Positions 9,471 through 18,963 are shown, counted from the first letter of the stretch. The stretch: 64,000 nucleotides of DNA from Curtobacterium sp. 'Ferrero' (GCF_002412165.1 NZ_NXIA01000013.1:1-64000), one strand, 5' to 3'. A program made the numbers and translations. Notes: generated by a model not told the origin, from the sequence alone.

Positions 9471-10253
9471 GTGGACCTCAGCGCCGACCTCGACTTCGCC
9501 CGCTCCCTCGCCGACACCGCCGACGCCATCAGCCTCGAGCGGTTCCGTGCCGCCGACCTGCACGTGTCCCGCAAGGCCGACAGCACGCACGTCACCGACG
9601 CCGACCAGGCGGTCGAACGGGCGCTCCGCGAGCGACTCGCGGCCGAACGGCCGGACGACGCGTTCCTCGGCGAGGAGACCACGGCCGACGCCGGCACCGC
9701 GGCCGTCAGCTCGGGGCACCGGCAGTGGGTCGTGGACCCGATCGACGGCACCGCGAACTACCTGCGCGGCGTCCCGGTGTGGGCCACGCTCATCGCCCTC
9801 GCCGTGGACGGCCGACCGGTCCTCGGCGTCGTCAGCGCGCCCGCCCTCGGCAAGCGCTGGTGGGCCGCCGAGGGCCTCGGGGCGCACTCCCCCGACGGGC
9901 CGCTCCGGGTGTCGGGTGTCGCGTCGCTCTCCGAGGCGAGCATCAGCTACAACAGCATCCAGCAGTGGGACGACGACGGCCGGCTCGAGCCGCTCGTGGC
10001 GCTCTCGCGGCAGGTCTGGCGCACGCGGGCCTACGGCGACATGTGGTCCTACATGATGGTGGCGGAGGGCGTGCTCGACGTCGCCGGCGAACCCGACCTG
10101 AAGCCGTGGGACATCGCCGCGCTCGTGCCGATCGTCGAGGAGGCCGGTGGTCGGTTCACGTCCCTGGACGGTGAGCCGGGCCCGTGGCACGGCAGCGCCC
10201 TCGCCACGAACGGCCTCGTGCACGACGCCGTCGTGGACGTCGTCCGCCGCTGA
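9471..10253 (+). CDS. hisN: Histidinol-phosphatase, inositol monophosphatase family
   Basis: This 260-residue enzyme belongs to the Mg2+/Li+-dependent IMPase superfamily. Metal ligands are seen in GEETT (about residue 66), in VDPIDGTANY (about 87-96) and in KPWDIAALVPIVEEAGG (about 210-226). The short helix-rich start and the sequence around WWAAEGLGAHSPDG match actinobacterial HisN, which removes phosphate from histidinol phosphate in histidine synthesis. Other members of the fold hydrolyse inositol phosphate or PAP, so the substrate is inferred. GTG 9471 is the start that matches the family N-terminus; upstream codons belong to a GC-rich repeat. It stands alone between the repeat array and a long non-coding region. 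Confidence 0.85.
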   Translation: MDLSADLDFARSLADTADAISLERFRAADLHVSRKADSTHVTDADQAVERALRERLAAERPDDAFLGEETTADAGTAAVSSGHRQWVVDPIDGTANYLRGVPVWATLIALAVDGRPVLGVVSAPALGKRWWAAEGLGAHSPDGPLRVSGVASLSEASISYNSIQQWDDDGRLEPLVALSRQVWRTRAYGDMWSYMMVAEGVLDVAGEPDLKPWDIAALVPIVEEAGGRFTSLDGEPGPWHGSALATNGLVHDAVVDVVRR

Positions 10254-10881
10254 TCCACGGGACCGCCTGTCCGGGAGGCGCGCCAGGACTCACCGACACC
10301 GGTTCGAGGTCGGGCTGACGCTGCGCCGTGCACTCCACCGCGGGCCATCGACGACGACACGGGTGTCCCCCGATGGTCGCGCGGCAACGACCGCCCTTGT
10401 ACCCCGGTCGCTCGAGTCGCGGGGTGGACCCCATCGCGATCCGCGCGGACACGGGGATCGCGCGTGTCCCCCGGCGAGGATCGGGTCCGCCGTTCGGAGG
10501 ACCGGACCGGCGGCAGGGAGTCCCCCCGGACTGGGGACACGGGAGGCACGACCACTTCGCGCACGACCGGTCCACCCGGGCCTGACCTGGGTTACTGTCA
10601 TGTCGACGCCAGGTCAGGAGACGTCTCGGATTCCCTAGATCCGGTTCACCACCGCACCTGACGTCAGTTCGTCGAAGACCCTAACCCGAGGGGTGATACA
10701 GACGATGACATCATCGTTCCCGAGCGGAACCGAGTGCACCCTCACTCGTCGTCCGCATCCCAACCACGAAGCTCCTTCACGACCGGTCGACCGCGCGGCT
10801 TCCCTCCGTGCCCGGAACCGGTCCGCCTCCGCGCGCCCGTCCGTCGCAGCATCCGTCTCCGGACCCGGAGGCCGGTGAGTC
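10254..10881. other. Long non-coding region upstream of a LuxR-type regulator
   Basis: No convincing gene is seen in these 628 bp. The region contains a dyad GGACACG-N9-CGTGTCC (10447-10469), further copies of GTGTCCCC or its complement near 10366 and 10532, the 10-bp inverted repeat at 10581-10618, and a TGACGTCA palindrome near 10660. A GTG-initiated 61-codon frame at 10693-10878 ends 3 bases before the regulator start and might be a leader, but its composition is not persuasive. The density of symmetrical motifs suggests a complex promoter. Confidence 0.5.
10581..10618. promoter_or_regulatory. Inverted repeat CCTGACCTGG ... CCAGGTCAGG
   Basis: Perfect 10-bp arms at 10581-10590 and 10609-10618 flank an 18-bp spacer. 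The dyad lies 264 bp upstream of the LuxR-type regulator gene and could be a paired operator or a transcript hairpin. Assignment is by symmetry only. Confidence 0.4.
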
Positions 10882-13578
10882 ATGGCACTCACCGGTCGCC
10901 GTCTCGAGGTCGACCGGATCGCGACCCTCGCAGTGCTCCCCCGGGAGTCCGCGATGGTCGTCGTCGGCGACCCTGGTTCCGGACGCAGCAGCGTCCTCGA
11001 CGCGGTCGCGAACCGCGTCTCCCTCCCCGTCGTCCGCGTCGGGGTGAACGGATCTGAGTCCCGCTGGCCCCTGGCCGGCGTGACCGCCCTGTTCACCGCG
11101 CTGGACGATCCCCGCGCCACCGCGCACATCGCCCACCTCCTGCAGGCCGGTGCCACCGGCCAGGCGGTGGCCGACCGTGCCGGTCTGGCGGCCGCGCACG
11201 ACTTCCTCGAGGCCGTGCACACCCTCACCCTGCCGCCGACGGTCGTCCTCATCGACGACCTCGACCGGATGGACGAGGAGAGCCAGGAGCTCATCGCGTT
11301 CCTCGCCGGGCGTCTCGCCGGCACCGCGCTGCGGGTCGTCGCCACCGTGCGCACCGTCCCCGCCGACGGTCCGCTCGCCGCGCTCCCGGCGCTTCGCCTG
11401 GAACCGCTCGGCGTGGACGACTCGCTCGCCCTCGCCCGCGAGATGGCACCGGACGATGCGAACGAGGGCGTGCTCGCCGTGCTCGCACAGGAGACCGGGG
11501 GCAACCCGGGCGCCCTGCGCGAACAGCTCGCCGTCCTCTCCCGCGGACAGCTCAGTGGCACCGAGCCGCTCGTGCTGCCGCTCCGCCCCACCCAGACGAC
11601 CGAGGCCATCGCCGCGGTCGAGCTCGACGCCGCTGCGGGACGCGATCTGGACGTCCTCGCCCGGCTCGCGCTCGTCCCCACGGCGCGCATCGCCGGCTGG
11701 GACCGCGACGCCGTGGACGACCTCGCCGACGCGGGCCTCGTCACCGTGCGGGGGCAGGCCGTCACGGTCCGCAACCCGCTCGTCCGGTCGTCCGTGTACT
11801 GGCGGATGCCGTCCCGTGCGCGACGGACCGCCCACACCGAGCTGGCCGCGGCGAGCGCCGACACCGACCCGCGTGCCGCTGCCTGGCACGCGAGCTTCGT
11901 CGACGACGTCCCGGACGCGGTCGCGTTGCTCCGTGCGGCCCGGTCGTACGTCGTGGACGGCGACACCGACGCGGCGATCGCGCTCACCGAGCGTGCGCTC
12001 CTCGTCGGCGGCGGCGCGGACGACGAGCACGAGGCGCTGCTCGGCGTGGCCGAGCTGATGCTCGCGAACCGTCTGCTCGGCTTCGCGGCGCGGTACCTGG
12101 CGGCGATCCGGCCGTTCCGTGCCACGGCGACCGAGGTCCGGCGGCTCCGGCTGCAGTACTCGGTGGAGTTCCTGAGCGGTGACGCGGTGCACGCGGACGA
12201 GCTGCTCGTCCCGACGGACCTGGACGACCCGGTCGAGGCGGACGCCGTCGCGGGCCTGCTGGCGATGGTGGCGTGCTTCCGTGCGGAGGTGTGGGAGCTC
12301 GACCAGGCCCGTGACCTCCTCACCCGTGCCGAGCCGCTGCAGGCGTCGGCGTCGGAGCACACCCGGGAGATGACGACCGCCGCGCGCGAGCTCATCGCCG
12401 CGGTGGACGGCAGCCTGCCGGCGGACGCCGAGCTGCACGACGGCCTCGCGGCGCACGAGCTGCAGCGACTGTCCGACCCGGCGCTGCTCCTGCTGGCGCA
12501 CGCGCTGAGCCTCGGTGAGCGGTACCGCAGTGCCCGTCGGGTGTTCGCGCTCGTGCTGGCCCGTGGGCCGCAGACGGCTCCGGTGTGGACCGAGGCCGCC
12601 CGCTACCTGTCCGCCGAGAACGAGGTGCGCTCCGGGAACTTCCGGCAGGCGCTCCGTGCGATCGACGTGTGGGAGGCCGGTTCGGCGTCGTCGGAGCGGC
12701 TGCGTGAGCCCTCGCGGGTGATCGCGATCGCGTGGCGGCACTTCGCGGAGGGTCGTTCGTCGGAGGCGCTCGACGTCCTCGACCGGTGCCTGACGCAGCG
12801 GTCCACCGTGCGGCTGTGGGGTGCGACGGCGAAGCTGCACGCCCTCCGAGGCCAGGTCCTGCTGCTCGACGGTCGGATCGAGGAGGCTGCGGTGGCCCTG
12901 GAGGCCGCCGACGCCATCGCGCGACCGCTGCGGAACCCGGCGGTGCTCCGGCACCTCGGCGACCTGGTGGAGGCGTACGTGCGGCTCGGCCGGACCGACG
13001 ACGCCCGTGCGGCCACCGCACGGCTCGCTGCCGACCACCACGCCCGCCCGTCGCGCTGGGGAGCCCTGGTGCTCGCCAGGAGCCTCGCCCTGGTGGCGGA
13101 CGACACCACCCGTGAGACCTCGCGTCGTCGGGCGCTGGAGCTGTTCCAGCCGCACGACTCGCAGTTCGAGCGGGCCCGGACGTTCGCGGCCCTGGCGGCC
13201 GTCGGCACCCCGACGGAGCGTCCGCGGCTCGGTGCGGCGGCCGCGGCGGCGTACGAGGCTGCCGGTCTCCGGCGTCCCCTCGCGACGCCCGCCCCGACGG
13301 TCGCGATGCCGGCCTTCGGTGCGCCGTCGTCGCAGCGGTCCGGTTCCGTGCTGTCGGCTCCCGGCACGCCGCGGAGTGCGCCCGACGCGTCGGCGGTGCT
13401 GACCTCGCTGACGGCCGAGGAGCGTGCGGTCGTGCAGAAGGTCACCGAGGGGTACCGGAACCGCGAGATCGCGTCGTCGCTGTTCATGTCGCAGCGCACG
13501 GTGGAGCTGCGGTTGACGCAGATCTACCGCAAGGTCGGAGCGCGGTCGCGCTCCCACCTGGTCGCGCTGCTCACCTGA
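10882..13578 (+). CDS. LuxR-family regulator with N-terminal ATPase domain (LAL-like)
   Basis: This 898-residue protein begins with an AAA/STAND-type ATPase: Walker A GDPGSGRSS (about residues 29-37) and a Walker B-like VVLIDDLDRMDE (about 119-130). A long helical, TPR-like middle part (about 350-800) follows. The C-terminus (about 842-898) is a LuxR helix-turn-helix with LTAEERAVVQKVTEGYRNRE and MSQRTVELRLTQIYRKVGAR. LAL regulators are ATP-dependent activators that sense a ligand or protein through the central region and bind DNA through the C-terminal domain. Start ATG 10882 has GGAGG at 10867-10871. No adjacent target operon is obvious; the complex upstream region suggests multi-input or self control. 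Confidence 0.88.
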   Translation: MALTGRRLEVDRIATLAVLPRESAMVVVGDPGSGRSSVLDAVANRVSLPVVRVGVNGSESRWPLAGVTALFTALDDPRATAHIAHLLQAGATGQAVADRAGLAAAHDFLEAVHTLTLPPTVVLIDDLDRMDEESQELIAFLAGRLAGTALRVVATVRTVPADGPLAALPALRLEPLGVDDSLALAREMAPDDANEGVLAVLAQETGGNPGALREQLAVLSRGQLSGTEPLVLPLRPTQTTEAIAAVELDAAAGRDLDVLARLALVPTARIAGWDRDAVDDLADAGLVTVRGQAVTVRNPLVRSSVYWRMPSRARRTAHTELAAASADTDPRAAAWHASFVDDVPDAVALLRAARSYVVDGDTDAAIALTERALLVGGGADDEHEALLGVAELMLANRLLGFAARYLAAIRPFRATATEVRRLRLQYSVEFLSGDAVHADELLVPTDLDDPVEADAVAGLLAMVACFRAEVWELDQARDLLTRAEPLQASASEHTREMTTAARELIAAVDGSLPADAELHDGLAAHELQRLSDPALLLLAHALSLGERYRSARRVFALVLARGPQTAPVWTEAARYLSAENEVRSGNFRQALRAIDVWEAGSASSERLREPSRVIAIAWRHFAEGRSSEALDVLDRCLTQRSTVRLWGATAKLHALRGQVLLLDGRIEEAAVALEAADAIARPLRNPAVLRHLGDLVEAYVRLGRTDDARAATARLAADHHARPSRWGALVLARSLALVADDTTRETSRRRALELFQPHDSQFERARTFAALAAVGTPTERPRLGAAAAAAYEAAGLRRPLATPAPTVAMPAFGAPSSQRSGSVLSAPGTPRSAPDASAVLTSLTAEERAVVQKVTEGYRNREIASSLFMSQRTVELRLTQIYRKVGARSRSHLVALLT

Positions 13579-14031
13579 GCGCGCGGCTCGCGCGCTCCGG
13601 TGACCACCGGTCGCCGACGCGACCACCTGACGGACGGGAGGCCCGGTACCAGCTGGTACCGGGCCTCCCGTCTGCGCGCCTTCCGGTCAGGGCGACGCAC
13701 GGTCGGACCGGTTGCGGAAGACCGCAGGGCCGCACGCGCGGTGCCCCGGCTGCGCGGGGAACCGCAAGAGCGGGCACCGGCTGTTGCCGTCGTCCCGCGG
13801 CCGGGTGAGGCTTCTCCTGCACCGACCGCCGTGCCCCTCCCGGGGCCCGTCCGCGGTACCCCGTTCGGTACCCGAACCGTCGGTCCGAGATCGCCGCCGT
13901 CCGTCCCCGCCTGATCCGCGGACGGGCGTCGGCCCTCGGCCGGCGGACCGAGCGCGCGGCTGACCCGACGGCGGTCGGTGCCGCTCCTCCCCCCGAGCAC
14001 CACCCCACCTCCCAGCCCGAAGGGACAGCCG
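13579..14031. other. Intergenic region with two hairpins
   Basis: These 453 bp hold no convincing gene. GAGCGCGCG and CGCGCGCTC (13577-13585, 13589-13597) form a short hairpin at the end of the upstream gene, followed by the 40-bp palindrome at 13633-13672. The rest must contain the glmS promoter, but no clear -35/-10 pair is seen. Confidence 0.6.
13633..13672. terminator. Perfect 40-bp palindrome (GACGGGAGGC family)
   Basis: Arms of 18 bp (13633-13650, 13655-13672) surround AGCT, making the whole 40 bp self-complementary. It lies downstream of the LuxR-type gene. Closely related hairpins occur at 20297, 30903, 36067, 40933 and 48275. A role as intrinsic terminator is likely. Confidence 0.75.
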
Positions 14032-15846
14032 ATGTGCGGCATCATCGCGGCCCGTGTCAGTGACGACGTGAGCCCCTACCTGCTCGACGGCCTCGAACGA
14101 CTCGAGTACCGGGGGTACGACTCCGCCGGGATCGCGGTGCGGACGGCGTCCGGCGGGACCGAGACCATCCGGTCCGTGTCCCGCGTGGGCGACCTGCGCA
14201 CCCTGGTCGCGGCACGCTCCGGGGACGCCCTGACCGGCGTCGGCATCGGGCACACCCGCTGGGCCACGCACGGCGCCGTCCGCGAGGCGAACGCCCACCC
14301 GCACGCCGACTGCTCGCGTCGGATCAGCGTCGTGCACAACGGGATCGTGGAGAACGCGGACGTGCTGCGGGCCCGGCTCGAGCAGCAGGGTCACGTGTTC
14401 CGCTCCGACGTCGACTCCGAGGTCATCGCGCACCTCGTCGAGCGGGCGCTGGCGGTGGACCCGGACCTGATGCTCGCCGTGCAGATCGCGACGGCGCAGC
14501 TCGAGGGGTCGTGGGCGATCGTCGTGCTGGACGCGCGGGACGGCCGGATGGTCGTCGCCGCCGACCGGTCCCCGCTCGTGGTCGCACGGTCGGCGCGGGG
14601 CGACTTCGTGGCGAGCGACGTGGGGGCGATCGCCGAGTGGTGCGAGACCTTCGTGGCGCTCCGGGACGGCGACGTGGTCGAGCTCGGGGAGGCCTGGGCG
14701 TGGTCGTCGCGGGGTGTCGCGGTCGCGGTGCCGTTCCCGACGCCGTCGCCGTTCGCCGCCGCCGCGCTCGAGCTCGGCGACCACCCGGACCACATGGCGA
14801 AGGAGATCGAGGAGCAGCCGGCGGTCGTCGCGTCGATCCTCGAGCGGGTCGCCCGGCGCGCCGCGGACGGCAGCATGTGGATCGGGCTCGGGCTGCCGGG
14901 CTTCCACCGGTTGGCGGTCGTCGCGTGTGGCACGTCGCTCAACGCCGGGCACGTCATCGCGACCGCGCTCCGCGGGATCGGCGGGGTCCCGACCGACATC
15001 GTGGTAGCGAGCGAGGCCGACCAGGCCGTGCTCGGCGCCGGCACGCTCGTGGTGGCGATCAGCCAGTCCGGCGAGACCGCCGACGTGCTGCGGGCGCTCG
15101 ACCGGTTCGACGACCGGCACCCGGTGCTCGCCCTGACGAACAACCTGCACTCGTCGCTCGCCCGTCGGGCAGACGCGGTCCTCGACTGCCACGCCGGCCC
15201 GGAGGTCGGGGTCGCGGCGACGAAGACGTTCACGGCGCAGGTCGTCGTGGGCGTCGCCGCGGTGATCTCGGCCATGGTCGCGTCGGGTCGCATCGAGCCG
15301 ACCCGGGCGGCGGCCCTCGTCGCCGAGCTGTCGGACCTGCCCACACGGGTGGAGCACGCCGCCGCGGTGGCGGCCGAACGCATCCCCCTGCTGGTGTCGA
15401 GCGTGCGCGAGGCCTCCGGCTTCCTCTTCCTCGGACGCGGGCCCGGTCTGGCGTACGCGGCGGAGGGGGCACTGAAGCTCAAGGAGCTCAGCTACCGGTG
15501 GGCCGAGGCGTACCCGGCCGGCGAGCTCAAGCACGGCCCGCTCGCGCTCGTCGACGAGGGCACCCCCGTGGTCGTCGTCGACCACGGCGAGCACCGGATG
15601 CAGGCGAACATCGCCGAGGTCCGGGCCCGTGGCGGGTTCGTCATCACGATCGGCGGCGAGGGCTCCGACATCCCCGCGCTCGCCGGCCGCGGCTCGGGTG
15701 GACTGGCCTGGGGTGCGTCGACCGCGCCGTGGGGTCCGCTCGAAGCGGTCGTGCCGCTGCAGATGCTCGCCCGCGAACTCGCGCTGCAGCTCGGCTGCGA
15801 CGTCGACAAGCCGAGGAACCTCGCGAAGTCGGTGACGGTCGAATAG
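14032..15846 (+). CDS. glmS: Glutamine--fructose-6-phosphate aminotransferase (isomerizing)
   Basis: This 604-residue enzyme makes glucosamine-6-phosphate, the entry to UDP-GlcNAc and peptidoglycan. ATG 14032 is fixed by chemistry: Cys2 in MCGIIAAR is the glutaminase nucleophile. The amidotransferase domain (about 1-230) contains YRGYDSAG, GHTRWATHG (near 72) and NGIVEN. Two SIS sugar-isomerase domains follow, marked by ACGTSLNAGH (near 298), SQSGETADV, and LGRGPGLAYAAEGALKLKEL (near 464). It ends with the family-typical LAKSVTVE. AAGGGA lies upstream as ribosome-binding site. No glmS ribozyme is seen. It could be one of two GlmS copies in the genome, which cannot be judged here. Confidence 0.95.
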   Translation: MCGIIAARVSDDVSPYLLDGLERLEYRGYDSAGIAVRTASGGTETIRSVSRVGDLRTLVAARSGDALTGVGIGHTRWATHGAVREANAHPHADCSRRISVVHNGIVENADVLRARLEQQGHVFRSDVDSEVIAHLVERALAVDPDLMLAVQIATAQLEGSWAIVVLDARDGRMVVAADRSPLVVARSARGDFVASDVGAIAEWCETFVALRDGDVVELGEAWAWSSRGVAVAVPFPTPSPFAAAALELGDHPDHMAKEIEEQPAVVASILERVARRAADGSMWIGLGLPGFHRLAVVACGTSLNAGHVIATALRGIGGVPTDIVVASEADQAVLGAGTLVVAISQSGETADVLRALDRFDDRHPVLALTNNLHSSLARRADAVLDCHAGPEVGVAATKTFTAQVVVGVAAVISAMVASGRIEPTRAAALVAELSDLPTRVEHAAAVAAERIPLLVSSVREASGFLFLGRGPGLAYAAEGALKLKELSYRWAEAYPAGELKHGPLALVDEGTPVVVVDHGEHRMQANIAEVRARGGFVITIGGEGSDIPALAGRGSGGLAWGASTAPWGPLEAVVPLQMLARELALQLGCDVDKPRNLAKSVTVE

Positions 15847-15860
15847 CCAGGCACCAGCGC

Positions 15861-15950
15861 GTGAACCGCCTGACGGTGTTCCTCGCCGTCCTCGCCGGAC
15901 TGACGGTGGTGGCCTCGGTCGCCATCGTCGTCACGGTGCTCTCCACCTGA
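15861..15950 (+). CDS. Possible 29-residue single-span membrane peptide
   Basis: A GTG-initiated frame 14 bp after glmS encodes MNRLTVFLAVLAGLTVVASV plus nine residues. After a short N-terminus with one Arg it is an almost pure hydrophobic helix, as expected of a small membrane protein. No strong ribosome-binding site precedes it, and it may be chance. Its position directly behind glmS would allow co-transcription. Confidence 0.35.
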   Translation: MNRLTVFLAVLAGLTVVASVAIVVTVLST

Positions 15951-15993
15951 TCCCAGGGTTCCTCCTGGACGGGGCTGCGATGCTTGCCGCCTC

Positions 15994-16704
15994 ATGACCG
16001 CTGCCCCGTCCCTCGTCACCGTCGCGCTCCTCGTCGGCGCGGTCCTGCCGTTCGTGCCCGTCGCCGGCCGGGTCGCGGGGATCGCGGCGACGATCGCCCA
16101 CGAGGTCGGCCACGTCGTCGTGGTCGTCCCGTTCGGCGGCCGCATCCAGCGCATCGACCTGCACCCGGACGGGTCGGGCGAGGCCTGGGTGCAGCTCGGT
16201 CGGGTCCCGCACGCGATCCGGTGGGTCGTGCGGGTCCTCAACCTGTTCGCCGGGTACTCGGCGCCGCTGTGGGCCGGTGTGCTCCTGGTGACGGGAGTGC
16301 TGGACGGGTCGCGGTGGCTGCCGGTCGCGGTGCTCGGGGCCATCGGGCTCGTCGCGCTGCTCTTCGTGCGGAACTGGTTCGGGCTGCTCGTGGTGGTCGG
16401 CTTCGACGCGCTCGCACTGTGGGTGGCCCTCCGCCCGTCGGAGACGACCGTGCTCGTCGTGGCCGCGGTGGGGGCGTTCTTCGTGGTCGACGGGCTCCGG
16501 TCGGTGCTGCAGGTCGCGCGGTGGCTCCTGACCGGTGCCCGCGTACAGACCGACTTCCACATCGCCGCCGCCGAGCTGCGGGTGCCGGCGACGCTGTGGT
16601 TCGTGCTGTTCCTGGTCGTGAACGGCGTCGCGGTGTGGCTCGCCCGCGGCCCCCTGCTCGCCGTGTGGGACACCGTCGTCGCGGGCGTCCGCTCCCTGCT
16701 CTGA
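15994..16704 (+). CDS. M50-type membrane metallopeptidase-like protein
   Basis: This 236-residue integral membrane protein has about six hydrophobic segments. The zinc protease motif H36-E-V-G-H40 sits in the second segment, as in the M50B group of intramembrane or membrane-embedded peptidases. A PDZ domain and the classical C-terminal NPDG motif are not seen, so a typical site-2 protease is unlikely. Start ATG 15994 gives a hydrophobic first segment directly. Substrate and pathway are unknown. It lies between glmS and a Nudix gene, both apparently independent. Confidence 0.75.
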   Translation: MTAAPSLVTVALLVGAVLPFVPVAGRVAGIAATIAHEVGHVVVVVPFGGRIQRIDLHPDGSGEAWVQLGRVPHAIRWVVRVLNLFAGYSAPLWAGVLLVTGVLDGSRWLPVAVLGAIGLVALLFVRNWFGLLVVVGFDALALWVALRPSETTVLVVAAVGAFFVVDGLRSVLQVARWLLTGARVQTDFHIAAAELRVPATLWFVLFLVVNGVAVWLARGPLLAVWDTVVAGVRSLL

Positions 16705-16906
16705 CGCGGGCGCCGGGCCGGCCGGCCGGCGGGCCGGCGGGTCCAGGAAACGCGCGTGTTTCGACAAGACACGTGTCGTTCCACGGGTGCAACGTCGACA
16801 CATGCGCCCGCAGAGGATGCGCGCGCATCGTGCGACGTCCCGCTCGTCGATCGACGCGAGCAACGTCGCTCCGGAGCGGCTCCGGGCGACCTGCGACGAT
16901 GGACCG

Positions 16907-17485
16907 ATGCGCCTCGCCGACGTCACCACCGCCCTCGCCCGCACCGACGACGACGTTCCCGGCGTCGTCGCCGCGCGGCACTTCGTGGACCGGCACGGCG
17001 CCGCCGCACTCCGACGCGAGGGAGGCCCGGAACACCTCACGGCGTCCTGCTTCGTCTTCTCACCGGACCTCGAGCAGACCCTGCTCTGCCTGCACCGGAA
17101 AGGGGGCTTCTGGGTGCAGTTCGGCGGCCACCTCGAACCCGACGACCGCGACCTCGCGGACACCGCCAGACGCGAGGCACGGGAGGAGTCCGGGATCGCC
17201 GACCTCGAACTGCTCGACGGTCGCATCGTCGACGTCGACCGGCACGACCTGCACGACGGTTTCGGACGGTGCGCCGCGCACTGGGACGTCGGCTTCGTGG
17301 CGCTCGTCGACCCGTCGGCCGCCACCGCGGCCAGCGACGAGAGCGACGACGTCCGGTGGTTCCCCGTCGGTGCCCTGCCGGACGCCCTGCCGTCGACCTT
17401 CCCGCGCCGTCTGCTCGCCGCGCGCGACGCCGCCCGGCGCTCCATCGGCACGCCGGTCCGCACGGATTGGCCCGGCCGTTTGTAA
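16907..17485 (+). CDS. Nudix hydrolase
   Basis: This 192-residue protein has a Nudix box with GGHLEPDDRDL followed by ARREAREESGIADLELL (about residues 76-105), a variant common in actinobacteria with one extra residue in the loop. The fold hydrolyses nucleoside diphosphates linked to another group; the substrate here is unknown. ATG 16907 was chosen because upstream codons fall in a region with symmetrical motifs such as GACACGTGTC (16768-16777) rather than coding sequence. It is followed 75 bp later by metY. Confidence 0.85.
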   Translation: MRLADVTTALARTDDDVPGVVAARHFVDRHGAAALRREGGPEHLTASCFVFSPDLEQTLLCLHRKGGFWVQFGGHLEPDDRDLADTARREAREESGIADLELLDGRIVDVDRHDLHDGFGRCAAHWDVGFVALVDPSAATAASDESDDVRWFPVGALPDALPSTFPRRLLAARDAARRSIGTPVRTDWPGRL

Positions 17486-17560
17486 CCCGGTGCAGCATTC
17501 GCCTGTCCGCGGAGCGCAGCGTGCGAGGGTACCGCCACCCGTCGAACGCTGGAGGACCGC

Positions 17561-18961
17561 ATGACGAACGAGGAGCCCACCGCCCCGCAGCACGGCTTCG
17601 CCACCGAGCAGGTGCACGGCGGCTTCGTCCCCGACCCGGCGCACGGCGCGCGGGTGCCCGCGATCCACATGTCGTCGGGCTTCCTCTTCGACGACTTCGA
17701 CCAGGCCCGCGACCGCTTCGCCGGCACCGACGACGGGTACACGTACACCCGACTCGGCAACCCGACGAACGCGGACGTCGAACGCCGCGTCGCGCTGCTG
17801 GAGCGCAGCGCGGAGGCGATCCTCGTCGGCAGCGGACAGGCTGCGGCGACGGTGGCGTTCCTCGGGCTGCTACAGGCTGGCGACCACGTGGTGAGCGCCC
17901 GCAGCATCTACGAGGGGACCCGCGGCCTGCTGCTGCAGAACCTCGGCCGACTCGGCATCGAGGTCGACTTCGTCGCCGACGCCCGCGACCTCGACGCCTG
18001 GGCCGCCGCGGTCCGACCGAACACGAAGGCGTTCTTCGCCGAGACGATCCCGAACCCGAAGAACGACGTGCTCGACATCACGGGCGTGGCCGACGCCGCA
18101 CACCGCGCCGGTGTCCCCCTGATCGTCGACAACACCCTCGCCACGCCGTACCTCGTCCGCCCGGTGGAGCACGGTGCGGACATCGTCGTGCACTCCGCGT
18201 CGAAGTTCCTCTCCGGGCACGGAGCCGGCCTCGGCGGTGTCGTGGTCGACGGCGGCACGTTCGACTGGTCGGCCGCGCCCGAGCGGTGGACGCACCTGAC
18301 CACGCCGGAACGGTCGCTCGGCGGGCAGAGCTACGTCGAACGCTTCGGCAGCCGCGCGTTCGTCGTCTTCGCCCGCGATGTGATCGCTTCCCGCATCGGC
18401 CCCACACCGTCGCCGTTCAACGCGTTCCTGCTGCGCCAGGGCATCGAGACGCTGAGCCTGCGCGTCGAACGGCACAGCGCGAACGCGCTGGCGATCGCGG
18501 AGTACCTGGACCAGCAGCCGGAGGTGACGAGCGTCGACCACGCGGGTCTGGCCTCCAGTCCGTACCACGACCTCGCCCAGCGCTACCTGCCCCGCGGAGC
18601 CGGCTCCGTCTTCGCGTTCACCCTCGCCGGCGGCGAGGCAGCCGCCCGCACCTTCATCGACGCGGTCGAGCTCTTCAGCCGGATGACCCACCTCGGCGAC
18701 GTGCGGTCGCTCATCCTGCACCCGGCGACGACGACCCACGCCGGCCGCACGCCGGAGGAACGGGCCGAGCAGGGCATCGGGGACGGCCTGATCCGGCTGT
18801 CGGTCGGCATCGAGGACGTCGCGGACCTGGTCCGCGACCTCGACCGCGGCTTCGCCGCGCTGCGCGGACCCAGCCGGGAGGCACGGGGCGCGACCGCCTC
18901 GGAGGTCGCCTCGCTCGCGCACACCGTCCCGCAGGGGCACGTCATCGCCGAGGAGGTCTGA
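17561..18961 (+). CDS. metY: O-acetylhomoserine aminocarboxypropyltransferase / sulfhydrylase
   Basis: This 466-residue PLP enzyme belongs to the Cys/Met metabolism family. The cofactor lysine is K215 in SASKFLSGHGAG, preceded by the aspartate in PLIVDNTLATPYL; YTYTRLGNPTN and SHLTTHAG-like (TTTHAGRTPEERAEQGIGDG) segments are also typical. The length is in the OAH sulfhydrylase range rather than that of shorter cystathionine gamma-synthases. It would make homocysteine from O-acetylhomoserine and sulfide. GGAGG at about 17550 precedes ATG 17561. The following monooxygenase gene starts 2 bp after its stop, suggesting a unit that uses sulfide or sulfite freed from organosulfur compounds. No SAM riboswitch is visible upstream. 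Confidence 0.9.
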   Translation: MTNEEPTAPQHGFATEQVHGGFVPDPAHGARVPAIHMSSGFLFDDFDQARDRFAGTDDGYTYTRLGNPTNADVERRVALLERSAEAILVGSGQAAATVAFLGLLQAGDHVVSARSIYEGTRGLLLQNLGRLGIEVDFVADARDLDAWAAAVRPNTKAFFAETIPNPKNDVLDITGVADAAHRAGVPLIVDNTLATPYLVRPVEHGADIVVHSASKFLSGHGAGLGGVVVDGGTFDWSAAPERWTHLTTPERSLGGQSYVERFGSRAFVVFARDVIASRIGPTPSPFNAFLLRQGIETLSLRVERHSANALAIAEYLDQQPEVTSVDHAGLASSPYHDLAQRYLPRGAGSVFAFTLAGGEAAARTFIDAVELFSRMTHLGDVRSLILHPATTTHAGRTPEERAEQGIGDGLIRLSVGIEDVADLVRDLDRGFAALRGPSREARGATASEVASLAHTVPQGHVIAEEV

Positions 18962-18963
18962 CC

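Noticed and set aside
10693..10878. 61-codon leader gene before the LuxR-type regulator
   Set aside because: It has a GTG start and suitable position, but its Arg/Ser/Pro-rich composition looks like a chance frame; retained only as a remark.
17486..17560. SAM riboswitch upstream of metY
   Set aside because: The 75-bp spacer is too short and shows none of the conserved SAM-box stems.
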